Shown here: piece by piece, positions 1 through 5,777 of the stretch
Layout of the letters: each line of letters starts with the position of its first letter
How positions within the stretch are numbered: position 1 is the stretch's first letter
Source: Anaerolinea sp.
Lineage (GTDB): Bacteria > Chloroflexota > Anaerolineae > JAAEKA01
Length of the DNA: 9,060 nt
NCBI GenBank assembly: GCA_014879765.1
Contig: JACSRL010000450.1
Coordinates: 1-9,060 of the forward strand
Reading direction: 5' to 3'
The notes under the pieces: model-generated
What the model saw: the letters and a program-made list of their open reading frames with translations, nothing else
Database searches by the model: none
Told to the model about the DNA's origin: nothing
Position numbers and translations under genes: made by a program

Positions 1-418
1 GCATGATGTTGCCCGCGCGCACCACCGTGCCGACGTAGGCCTGGCCGATGAAGTAGGACTGAACGGCGAAGAGAAAGGCCAGCAGGCTCATGGCGAAGGC
101 CAGCCAGCCCTGGCGGGCGGCCGTCTTCGGCCGGAACCAGTAGTAGATCAGAAAGAAGAAGAACGCGCCCAGGCCGCCCAGATAGTGAATGTAGAGCTGC
201 ATGGCGCCCAGACCCTGGTCCAGCAGCTTGACGCCGACAAGAATCTGAAGCGCCAGCGCCATCTGCGCGACGACCATCGCCCAATGGCCCGTGGCGGTCA
301 TGCCTGTGCGCCGCCAGGCCAGCAGCCCGGTCACCGTCATCGCTGCCAGGGTGGCGACCATCACCAGAACGCCCAGCACAATATGAATCGTTGGGGAAAG
401 TACAATCGTGTCAATCAT
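1..418 (-). CDS. Small multi-helix membrane protein, 3' end beyond window
   Basis: The minus strand is open from ATG 418-416 to the left edge, giving 139 residues with no stop, so the C-terminus is missing. Four strongly hydrophobic segments are visible at about residues 11-34, 46-66, 74-94 and 104-126, with a basic loop between the third and fourth (RPKTAAR). His12, His45 and His78 lie in or next to the helices. I do not recognise a named family. A GGAG Shine-Dalgarno sits 8 bases before the ATG and runs into the stop codon of the PucC-like carrier gene, whose last base is only 5 bases upstream, so the two genes are probably translationally coupled and work together in the membrane. The helix layout resembles that of the protein at 1914-2375 (a His in helix 1, a His at the start of helix 3, a basic loop before helix 4), so distant paralogy is possible. 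A heme-binding or quinone-linked role is only a guess from the histidines. Confidence 0.8.
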   Translation of the reverse strand, partial: MIDTIVLSPTIHIVLGVLVMVATLAAMTVTGLLAWRRTGMTATGHWAMVVAQMALALQILVGVKLLDQGLGAMQLYIHYLGGLGAFFFFLIYYWFRPKTAARQGWLAFAMSLLAFLFAVQSYFIGQAYVGTVVRAGNIM

Positions 419-423
419 TGGGT

Positions 424-1812
424 TTACTCCAGAGAAGGAATGAGCGACTGCGCCAGCGTATCAGGCTGGGACTCGGCCACGAAGCCGCGGATATCGACCC
501 GCCGCAGCAGCCAGATGCAGGCCACCAGTCCGATGGCCTCGATCACGAAGACCGCGGCGTAGGCCAGGGCGACCTGGCCGCTCAGGCTGTTGACCAGGTC
601 ACGGATCAGGCCGCCGGCCGCGATGCCCAGGCCGCGGCTAACCAGTTGAATCACCGACCAGAGGGCCAGATAGCTGGCGGCCCGTTCGGCGCTGTTGACC
701 GCCATCAGCAGGCTGACGCCGCCCACGGTGAAGACGCCAAAGCCGACGCCGAAGAAGAGCAGCGTCGGAACCACCATGGCCAGCGACTCGCGCCAGGCGG
801 CCACCCCCAGCAGCAACAACGGCAGCGCCAGCAGCAGCAGGCCCCAGGCGGTGACGCTCACCTGTTGATCCGGCCGGCGCCGCCGGGTCAGGCCATAGGT
901 CACGGCCATGCTGAGCAGCACCCCCGTGCCCCAGTAGGCGTTGAAGCGGGTCGTCTCTCCCACCGAAAGTCCGAAGACATCGCCGCCAAAGGGCTCCAGC
1001 ACGGCATCCTGCATGAAGGCGAAGAAGGCCGACGCGCCCAGAAAGAGCGCGTAGCGCCGGCTGTGCTGGTTGGCCCAGATTTCTGACAGCGTGGCGCGCA
1101 GCGCCGGCGGCCTGCTTTCCGGCAGCGCCGGGGAGGGCAGCGCGCCCAGGCGACGAGCCCGCCGCTCCTCGCCCCAGATGGACGCCACCCAGAAGAAGGT
1201 GGCGCCGACCATGCTCAGGATGACCAGGCGCCAAAAGAGCGCCTGGTCGTAGTGCGGCATGATGCGGGCGAAGATCACCGGGATGAAAGCAAAGCTGACC
1301 ACCAGCATGAACTGGACGATGCTGACCGCCTGGCCGCGGCGCTCGTAGGGCGCGCTGTCATGCACCAGGGCCAGAAAGGGTGCGCCGGAGACCGAGGTGC
1401 CTGTGCCGTAGAGCAGCAGCGAGATCAAGGCCAGCAGCCAGCCCAGCCGGGCGTCACCCTGGGCGATCAGCCCCACCGACAGCGGCAGCAGCGGCAGCGC
1501 CAGCAGCATGATCAGCCGGCCCAGCCAGATGTAGGCGGTGCGCCGGCTGCCGAAGAGCGGGTGTGTGTCGGACTCGTGGCCCGCCCAGATGGCCAGCGGC
1601 GCCAGGAAGTAGCGCGCGGCCAACAGCAGGCTGACCGGCCAGGCCGCCATGCCCAGATCGGCGATCATCACCCGGTTCCAGATGCCGCTCAGCAGCACGT
1701 CGGTCATGGAGGAGCCGATGTGGAAGGCGCCGAGCTTGAAGGAACGCAGCACGCTGAAGCGAGGGTGAGCGGCGGCTGGCGTTTCCTGACGGACAGCTTC
1801 TGATCTGGTCAT
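424..1812 (-). CDS. PucC/BCD-family MFS transporter
   Basis: This 462-aa protein has about 12 predicted membrane segments. It carries hallmarks of the bacteriochlorophyll-delivery (BCD, PucC/LhaA) branch of the major facilitator superfamily: an N-terminal LLSGIWNRVMIADLG stretch (about 40-54), the loop SDTHPLFGSRRTAYIWLG (81-98), APYERRG after helix 4 (154-160), and QDAVLEPFGGDVFGLSVG (268-285), the most diagnostic block of the family. Characterised members take part in light-harvesting complex assembly, probably by handling bacteriochlorophyll; related carriers occur in organisms with other tetrapyrroles. No photosynthesis gene is visible in this window, so the substrate is unknown. The start at 1812 has no clear Shine-Dalgarno, but the next in-frame Met (residue 36) would cut into helix 1. 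The gene follows a four-helix protein gene after 101 bases containing a hairpin, and precedes another membrane gene by 5 bases. Family assignment is confident; function is not. Confidence 0.9.
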   Translation of the reverse strand: MTRSEAVRQETPAAAHPRFSVLRSFKLGAFHIGSSMTDVLLSGIWNRVMIADLGMAAWPVSLLLAARYFLAPLAIWAGHESDTHPLFGSRRTAYIWLGRLIMLLALPLLPLSVGLIAQGDARLGWLLALISLLLYGTGTSVSGAPFLALVHDSAPYERRGQAVSIVQFMLVVSFAFIPVIFARIMPHYDQALFWRLVILSMVGATFFWVASIWGEERRARRLGALPSPALPESRPPALRATLSEIWANQHSRRYALFLGASAFFAFMQDAVLEPFGGDVFGLSVGETTRFNAYWGTGVLLSMAVTYGLTRRRRPDQQVSVTAWGLLLLALPLLLLGVAAWRESLAMVVPTLLFFGVGFGVFTVGGVSLLMAVNSAERAASYLALWSVIQLVSRGLGIAAGGLIRDLVNSLSGQVALAYAAVFVIEAIGLVACIWLLRRVDIRGFVAESQPDTLAQSLIPSLE

Positions 1813-1837
1813 AAGTGCAAGAGTCGACTAAAACGCA

Positions 1838-1884
1838 GGAGTCAAGGCTTTAGCCGGCCCGGTTCCGGCCGAAGCCTCGACTCC
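1838..1884. repeat. Long hairpin (REP-like) between two minus-strand genes
   Basis: Two 20-base arms (1838-1857 and 1865-1884) match as an inverted repeat at 17 of 20 positions around a 7-base loop. Left arm starts GGAGTCAAGG, right arm ends CCTCGACTCC. On the minus strand the stem is followed four bases later by TTTT, so it may act as a weak terminator or attenuator between the four-helix protein gene and the PucC-like gene. The GGCTAAAGCC-type core resembles dispersed intergenic repeats I associate with Chloroflexota and other environmental genomes; that resemblance is from memory. Confidence 0.75.
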
Positions 1885-1913
1885 GAGAGAGGAAGCGGGT
1901 GGCCGATGGGGGG

Positions 1914-2375
1914 CTAGAACCAGCCGCGGCCGGCGCCGGTGGCCAGGAAGGGCCAGGGGATGGCCAGCAGCACCAGCACCAGCGCGATGGTGAAGAAAAT
2001 CGCGGTTTGCTTGAACTTGCCGGCGTCCGCGGCCGCCTTCTTGGCGCGGGAGCGGCCGATGTGGGCCACCACCACAGCAACGACCATGAGCAGGAAGTGC
2101 TCGACCAGGAAGAAGCGCTGGCCGCTGTTGCCCATGGCCGCGCCGAAATTACTGAACGCGCTGCGGGTGATGGGGCTGAAGACCACGTAGAGCAGCAGCC
2201 CCAGCAGCAGGTTCAGGTCCAGGGCGATGGTGAAGCCCAGCCCCAGGCGGTCATCCAGTTGCGTCCAGGGCTTGCCGCCGCGCGAGCCCATCCACGCGCG
2301 CACCACGGCGGCGATGCCGACGATGAGAATGGCCCAGCGGACCAGAGAGTGAAGGGTCAAAACCAGTGGATACAT
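1914..2375 (-). CDS. Four-helix membrane protein (cytochrome-b-like small family)
   Basis: A 153-aa protein with four hydrophobic segments at about residues 4-28, 44-66, 88-106 and 122-142. It has His9 in helix 1 (LHSLVRW), His93 at the start of helix 3 (VEHFLLM) and His105 just before a basic loop (HIGRSRAKK), and ends helix 4 with AIPWP. I recall a widespread family of about 150 aa with the same LHSxxRW, EH and SRAKK pattern, often labelled loosely as cytochrome B; no function is established to my knowledge. Paired helix histidines would suit heme ligation, but this is inference. The start is secure: AGGAGA lies 5 bases before ATG 2375-2373. It is the first gene of a same-strand group with the PucC-like carrier and the left-edge membrane protein. 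Its leader sequence is duplicated just upstream at 2523-2544. Confidence 0.85.
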   Translation of the reverse strand: MYPLVLTLHSLVRWAILIVGIAAVVRAWMGSRGGKPWTQLDDRLGLGFTIALDLNLLLGLLLYVVFSPITRSAFSNFGAAMGNSGQRFFLVEHFLLMVVAVVVAHIGRSRAKKAAADAGKFKQTAIFFTIALVLVLLAIPWPFLATGAGRGWF

Positions 2376-2379
2376 GAAA

Positions 2380-2402
2380 ATCTCCTGAATATAGTAGTTA
2401 CG
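2380..2402. repeat. Leader direct repeat, copy 1 (functional RBS)
   Basis: Shares ATCTCCTGAATATA followed by GTTACG with 2523-2544; the two copies differ only in a short central piece (GTA against AT). On the minus strand this copy supplies the AGGAGA ribosome-binding site of the four-helix membrane protein gene. Confidence 0.8.
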
Positions 2403-2413
2403 TTGACATTAGA

Positions 2414-2504
2414 AACCGGGTTTTTGTCTGGCAGACCAAGATCATAGCGCCATGAAAGGCCGTTACGAAGACGAAGACCATGGCCGGACGAGAAAAACCT
2501 GGTT
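2414..2504. repeat. Imperfect inverted repeat in the intergenic segment
   Basis: The arms AACCGGGTTTTT (2414-2425) and AAAAACCTGGTT (2493-2504) are inverted matches at 11 of 12 positions, 67 bases apart. An 11-base palindrome, GTCTGGCAGAC, follows the left arm (2426-2436). The 120-base segment that holds these (2403-2522) lies exactly between the two leader direct repeats, like a small inserted element. No ORF or promoter of note is seen in it. Confidence 0.55.
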
Positions 2505-2522
2505 ACTGAACGGCGCAGGTAC

Positions 2523-2544
2523 ATCTCCTGAATATAATGTTACG
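2523..2544. repeat. Leader direct repeat, copy 2 (at the doc stop codon)
   Basis: Second copy of the 2380-2402 sequence. It includes the TAA stop of the doc gene (complement of TTA at 2540-2542) and an AGGAG on the minus strand, but where copy 1 leads into ATG this copy reads CTG, so it appears to be a dead start site. Confidence 0.8.
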
Positions 2545-2929
2545 CGTTGCGCCCGGAATGGCGTTTCAGCCAGGCAACCATCTGCTCAAGCGGAACCTCG
2601 GAGCGGGCGACTTGCGACGTGAACTGCTCCAACTCGACGTTGGATGCGGTCAGGCGCACGCCATGCCGCAGCAGAAAAAGACCGGCGGCGGCAATTCCGA
2701 CGCGCTTGTTGCCATCCACGAAGGGGTGATTGCGGACCAGTGAGTCCAGCAGCGCCGCGGCCTTGTGGCAGAGGTCAGGATAGAGATCTTGGCCGCCAAA
2801 GGAGGTCTGGGGCCGTCCCACAGCCGACGCCAGCAGATCCAGGTCTCGCACACCTGCGCTGCCGCCTGTTTCCGCGATCAAACGCATGTGGATGAACAGC
2901 ACCTGCTCTACGGTCAGATAAACGATCAT
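2540..2929 (-). CDS. doc: Doc-family (Fic-fold) toxin of a type II toxin-antitoxin pair
   Basis: A 129-aa death-on-curing protein. The Fic/Doc active-site motif HPFVDGNKR is present at residues 68-76, with the catalytic His68, the acidic Asp72 and the phosphate-binding GNKR all intact. Helices before it (DLLASAVGRPQTSFGG, 31-46) match the Doc fold. Doc from phage P1 is a kinase that phosphorylates elongation factor Tu and stops translation; this protein has Asp-Gly where P1 Doc has Asn-Ala, closer to the general Fic motif, so AMP transfer cannot be ruled out. Length fits stand-alone Doc toxins (about 125-130 aa). Its ATG overlaps the antitoxin stop as ATGA, typical of coupled translation with the antitoxin made first. 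The stop codon lies in a repeated leader sequence. No sign of damage. Confidence 0.93.
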   Translation of the reverse strand: MIVYLTVEQVLFIHMRLIAETGGSAGVRDLDLLASAVGRPQTSFGGQDLYPDLCHKAAALLDSLVRNHPFVDGNKRVGIAAAGLFLLRHGVRLTASNVELEQFTSQVARSEVPLEQMVAWLKRHSGRNA

Positions 2930-3168
2930 GATCGAGCAAGGGCTTCCAGGGCTGGCCGGTATTGGTCGATAAACTCACTGACCTGGCGGGCAAACTCCTC
3001 ATCGACGCCCTTGATGACAGTCGGCGCTGGGGCAATGGTGATGACCCCGCGCGTTTTGTCCAGGTTGACGTCAACCTCGGCGCCCTCGACGAGGCGCAGG
3101 CTGTCGAGCAGTTCCTTGGGCAATGACACGACGATGCTGTTGCCGGTCTTGAAGATTTTGCGCACCAT
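2926..3168 (-). CDS. AbrB/MazE-type antitoxin partner of Doc
   Basis: An 80-aa protein. Residues 1-48 form a swapped-hairpin AbrB/MazE/SpoVT DNA-binding domain (GNSIVVSLPKELLDSL, 9-24, then EGAEVDV, 28-34). The tail (residues 54-80, DEEFARQVSEFIDQYRPALE onward) should be the toxin-neutralising segment that binds in the Doc groove. The start is chosen at 3168 because AGGAGA lies 9 bases upstream and the AbrB fold begins at once (MVRKIFKTGN); the same frame runs far upstream, but only as a shadow of the transporter gene. The pair overlaps by 4 bases. Such antitoxins normally repress their own operon, and a large palindrome sits directly upstream, touching the ribosome-binding site. Confidence 0.92.
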   Translation of the reverse strand: MVRKIFKTGNSIVVSLPKELLDSLRLVEGAEVDVNLDKTRGVITIAPAPTVIKGVDEEFARQVSEFIDQYRPALEALARS

Positions 3169-3180
3169 GTGATCTGTTCT

Positions 3181-3213
3181 CCTGTGTGTCCTTACGTCGT
3201 AAGCACACACAGG
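3181..3213. promoter_or_regulatory. 33-bp palindrome, probable antitoxin operator
   Basis: Two 16-base half sites around a single central T match at 15 of 16 positions. The outer part reads CCTGTGTGT / CACACACAGG and the inner part CTTACG-T-CGTAAG. It begins 12 bases upstream of the antitoxin start codon, and its left edge shares three bases with the AGGAGA ribosome-binding site (3178-3183). Position and symmetry fit an autoregulatory operator bound by the dimeric AbrB-type antitoxin, alone or with Doc. A clear -35/-10 pair could not be assigned around it. Confidence 0.75.
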
Positions 3214-3251
3214 ATAACACAACGCTGACCCCGCGGCAAATCCTGGCGAGG

Positions 3252-4667
3252 TCACGTGGCCGACTGCGTGGCCTCGGCCTGCTCGTTGCGCCGCACGGTG
3301 GCCAGCTCCTCGCTGCGGCTTTTCAGCGCCAGGGCCAGCACCGCGAAAGCCAACGACACGCCGCCGATGATGGCGAAGGCATTCTGGTAGCCAGGGACGC
3401 CGCCGCCCATGGAGGCGGCCACTGCACCCACCAGCGCGCCGCCGGCCAGTTGCCCAACGCGCGTCGACAGCGCCAACGCGGCCTGCGAGGCCGCGCGCTG
3501 CGAGCGGGGCGCTTCGTTGAGCATGATGTAGCGCAACGGCGCGCCCAGCAGCCACGACAGCCCCAGGCCAACCAGCGCGCCGGCCAGGTAGAAGAGGACC
3601 ATGTTGATCGGCAGCAGGCCCACCATCAACATGCCCACCGCCAGCACGCCGGTGCCGATCAACACCACCGTGCGCGAGCCGGTGCGATCCAGCGTGCGGC
3701 CAGCCAGCGGTGAGCCGATGGCCATCACCAGCACCACCGGCAGGAGCATGAAGCTGGCGGTGGAATTGGAGACGGCAAAGGCGGCCACCAGCAGCGCGGG
3801 CACGAAGACCAGCGCGGCCTCGGCGAAGCCGGCCAGCCCGGCAAACAGGTTGACCAGCGCCATCTGCCGTTTGGTGAACAGGCTCAGGTGCAACACCGGA
3901 TCGACGGCGCGGCGCTCGGTCCATACGAAAACCGGTACCAGCGCCACGGTCAACAGCAGGAAGCCCCACACCTGCGGCGTGGCCAGGCTGGCCCGGACGT
4001 TGGCCGTGTCCAACTGGTTCATGCCGTAGGTCATGGCCGTCAGCAGCGCGGTCAGCACGATCATGCCGGCCCAGTCGAAAGGCCGCGGCTCCTGAGGGCG
4101 GGTGGTGGGCAGCAGACGCAGCGCCGCCACGATCAGCACGGCCGCGATGGGCAGGTTGATCAGGAAGAGCCAGTGCCAGTTGAGCGCCAGCAGGATCACG
4201 CCGCCCAAGATCGGGCCGATCAGGAAGGCGATGCCAAAGACCGCGCCGATCAGCCCCAGCGCGCTGCCGCGCTTTTCCACCGGGAAGGTGTCGCCGATCA
4301 CGGCCGAGGCCACGGGGAAGATGCCGCCCGCGCCCAGGCCCTGGATCGCGCGGCCCACCAGCAGCACGCCAAAGGTCGGCGACAAGGCCACGATCAGCGA
4401 GCCGGCCGCGAAAAGGGCCACATCCAGCACGTAGATGCTGCGCCGGCCGGCCCGGTCCGAGAGCTTGGCCATCAACGGCGTGCCCACCAGGTTGGCCAGC
4501 ACGTAGATGGTGAAGACCCAGGCCAGCGCCCGGTCATCGACGCCAAAGCCAGCCTGGATGGCCGGCAGGGCGGGGCCGACGATGGCGATATCCAGCGCGC
4601 CCATCAGCACGCCGATGAAGAGCACCAAAAGCAAACGGTTGCGCGTACGGGTGTCGGGAATAGTCAT
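3252..4667 (-). CDS. DHA2-family (EmrB/QacA-type) MFS drug transporter
   Basis: A 471-aa multi-helix protein. MFS signatures in order: the DHA2 helix-1 motif MGALDIAIVGPALPAI (22-37), motif A in the loop after helix 2 (KLSDRAGRRS, 68-77), motif B GRAIQGLGAGG (105-115), the antiporter motif C with GPILGG (151-156), and NWHWLFLINLPI (163-174), which is typical of 14-helix drug:proton antiporters. It probably exports a drug-like or toxic compound using the proton gradient; the substrate is not predictable. The start at 4667 gives the canonical N-terminus. There is no good Shine-Dalgarno, but a strong promoter match lies upstream (4749-4721). It is divergent from the iron-sulfur gene at 5027, and the short gap to the antitoxin operator shows no evident terminator. 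No adjacent regulator of the TetR or MarR type is seen. Confidence 0.9.
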   Translation of the reverse strand: MTIPDTRTRNRLLLVLFIGVLMGALDIAIVGPALPAIQAGFGVDDRALAWVFTIYVLANLVGTPLMAKLSDRAGRRSIYVLDVALFAAGSLIVALSPTFGVLLVGRAIQGLGAGGIFPVASAVIGDTFPVEKRGSALGLIGAVFGIAFLIGPILGGVILLALNWHWLFLINLPIAAVLIVAALRLLPTTRPQEPRPFDWAGMIVLTALLTAMTYGMNQLDTANVRASLATPQVWGFLLLTVALVPVFVWTERRAVDPVLHLSLFTKRQMALVNLFAGLAGFAEAALVFVPALLVAAFAVSNSTASFMLLPVVLVMAIGSPLAGRTLDRTGSRTVVLIGTGVLAVGMLMVGLLPINMVLFYLAGALVGLGLSWLLGAPLRYIMLNEAPRSQRAASQAALALSTRVGQLAGGALVGAVAASMGGGVPGYQNAFAIIGGVSLAFAVLALALKSRSEELATVRRNEQAEATQSAT

Positions 4668-4679
4668 AGGTGGATGATT

Positions 4680-4704
4680 CGTGATGCGTGAAACGTGATG
4701 CGTG
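4680..4704. repeat. Two 11-base direct repeats in the transporter leader
   Basis: CGTGATGCGTG occurs at 4680-4690 and again at 4694-4704, 14 bases apart. Both lie in the predicted 5' untranslated region of the transporter transcript. This may be a slipped-strand repeat or a tandem protein-binding site. Confidence 0.6.
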
Positions 4705-4720
4705 GTCAGCGCAAAGGGTG

Positions 4721-4749
4721 ATTATACGCACGATGTGCTGATCGATCAA
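4721..4749 (-). promoter_or_regulatory. Sigma70-type promoter for the DHA2 transporter
   Basis: On the minus strand TTGATC (4749-4744) is followed after 17 bases by a consensus TATAAT (4726-4721). Transcription would start near 4714, giving a leader of about 47 bases before ATG 4667. Confidence 0.7.
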
Positions 4750-4777
4750 AACACGACATGACGGGGGAATAGAACAG

Positions 4778-4867
4778 GTGCATTCAAAATGAGTTGGGTG
4801 TGTTCAAAACGGGTTGAACCGACGAGACTTCGGACGGTGCGGCGCCGTCCGAAGTCTCGTCGGTTCA
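4778..4867 (+). repeat. Hairpin element, copy A (short loop)
   Basis: The element starts with two imperfect tandem 20-base units (4778-4797 and 4798-4817; both share TTCAAAA and GTTG, 15 of 20 identical). These are followed by a perfect 23-base inverted repeat with arms 4815-4837 and 4845-4867 around a 7-base loop. The arm includes GAACCGACGAGACTTCGGAC. No T-run follows, so it does not look like an ordinary terminator. The same building blocks occur in reverse orientation at 6664-6822 with a much longer loop. It lies between the divergent transporter and iron-sulfur genes, upstream of the latter's start. Confidence 0.85.
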
Positions 4868-5026
4868 CTGGCAGTGCTGGTCGACGGAAGGTTGGCCCAG
4901 GCGAGACCGGTGCGGTCAGCCCTGCGCGCGGGGGAACGTTTGCGTCGCGCGGCAAGCTGCGGTATACTGGCCACTACCGCCGTACTTTCCGCGCACAAGC
5001 CTGCCTCGCCAGGCACTGGAGCCGCC
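4868..5026. other. Leader region of the iron-sulfur gene
   Basis: No gene is supported here, although the reading frame is open through the repeat upstream of 5027. A -10-like TATACT lies at 4973-4978 without a convincing -35 at normal spacing. CTGGCAGTGC just after the hairpin (4868-4877) recurs inside copy B (6739-6748). GGAG at 5018-5021 sets the start of the iron-sulfur gene. Confidence 0.4.
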
Positions 5027-5737
5027 ATGCAGCACCCCGCCCCCTCCGCGACGATCAGCTTCACCCTCAACGGCCAGACGGTCGATGCGCCGGCCGGCAG
5101 CACGATCCTCGACGCGGCGCGCGCGGCCGGCGTGGAGATCCCCACCCTCTGCTATCATCCCAACCTGACCGCCAACGCTGTCTGCCGCCTGTGTACGGTG
5201 GAGGTGGCCGGCGCGCGCACCCTGCAGCCGGCCTGCGTGGCCACGGTGCGCCAGGGTCTGGTGGTGGACACGGAGACGGAGCGGGTCAACAGCGCGCGGC
5301 GAGTGATCCTGGAGCTGCTGGCCTCGACGGTGGATCTGCACGATGCGCCAGAGCTTCTGACCTACCTCGAACGCTACGGCGCGGACGTCCGGCGCTTTGC
5401 CGGCGGCAAGAGACGCGTCTTCGATCTGATGGACGACAACCCCTTCTATGTGCGCGACTATTCGCAGTGCGTCATGTGCTGGCGCTGTATCCAGGTGTGC
5501 GCCGAGGATGTGCAGTACACCTATGCGCTGACCTGGGGCGGCCGCGGGCTGGGCAGCCATGTGACTACCTTCTTCGATGAGGACCTGCCCGACACCACCT
5601 GTGTTTTCTGCGGCAACTGCGTGGCGGTCTGCCCGACCGGCGCGCTGAAGGGCAAGGTGGAGCATGAGATGGAACAATCAGAACTGACACCAAACGGGTC
5701 TCGATACGGCGGCCTACTCGACCAGCGTTTGGTGTAG
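5027..5737 (+). CDS. NuoG/HoxU-like iron-sulfur subunit, likely of formate dehydrogenase
   Basis: A 236-aa electron-transfer protein. An N-terminal plant-type [2Fe-2S] ferredoxin domain has Cys42, Cys53, Cys56 and Cys70 (C-x10-C-x2-C-x13-C). A bacterial two-[4Fe-4S] domain has Cys148, 151, 154, 158 and Cys192, 195, 198, 202 (the last before Pro). All 12 cysteines are thus ligands. The His-Cys3 [4Fe-4S] segment that NuoG and HoxU carry between these domains is missing: there is no Cys from 71 to 147, and the space reads ELLASTVDLHDAPELL. I recall the same replacement in a subgroup of formate dehydrogenases where this module is fused to the catalytic chain. It would pass electrons from the molybdenum site to an NAD or hydrogenase module. 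ATG 5027 has GGAG 5 bases upstream; the longer open frame is repeat sequence. The last roughly 19 residues (from about 218) are encoded within an inverted repeat and look foreign, so truncation is possible. Confidence 0.9.
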   Translation: MQHPAPSATISFTLNGQTVDAPAGSTILDAARAAGVEIPTLCYHPNLTANAVCRLCTVEVAGARTLQPACVATVRQGLVVDTETERVNSARRVILELLASTVDLHDAPELLTYLERYGADVRRFAGGKRRVFDLMDDNPFYVRDYSQCVMCWRCIQVCAEDVQYTYALTWGGRGLGSHVTTFFDEDLPDTTCVFCGNCVAVCPTGALKGKVEHEMEQSELTPNGSRYGGLLDQRLV

Positions 5738-5743
5738 GTTCAG
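5684..5743. repeat. Inverted repeat across the stop codon of the iron-sulfur gene
   Basis: ACACCAAACG (5687-5696) and CGTTTGGTGT (5726-5735) are perfect inverted arms. Pairing continues inward (GGTCTCGA against TCGACC, with a small bulge) and outward (CTGA against TTCAG). The stop codon TAG (5735-5737) begins at the last base of the right arm. The arms do not share sequence with hairpin copies A and B. It could be a rho-independent-like structure without a T-run or a repeat-element remnant. Confidence 0.7.
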
Positions 5744-5777
5744 GCAGGGTCAGCAGAGCCAGGTCCAGCAAGTTGGG

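Noticed and set aside
391..1803. Long plus-strand frames (391-1086 and 1252-1803)
   Set aside because: They are Gln/His/Arg-rich antisense readings of the PucC-like gene without ribosome-binding sites or recognisable domains.
2523..2525. Minus-strand ATG 2525-2523 as the start of a small gene in the duplicated leader
   Set aside because: It overlaps its own AGGAG, and its short product has no recognisable features.
3169..3969. Upstream extension of the antitoxin frame to 3969 on the minus strand
   Set aside because: This part overlaps the transporter gene in another frame and has no family character; the AbrB domain starts at 3168 with a proper ribosome-binding site.
4778..4817. Tandem units as a CRISPR array
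   Set aside because: There are only two adjoining imperfect 20-base units without spacers, and no cas genes.
4815..4867. Perfect hairpin as an ordinary rho-independent terminator
   Set aside because: Neither strand has a T-run after the stem, and the flanking genes diverge from this region, so none ends here.
4746..5145. Short minus-strand frames running through the hairpin upstream of the iron-sulfur gene
   Set aside because: They owe their length to the inverted repeat and GC bias; there are no domains or plausible starts.
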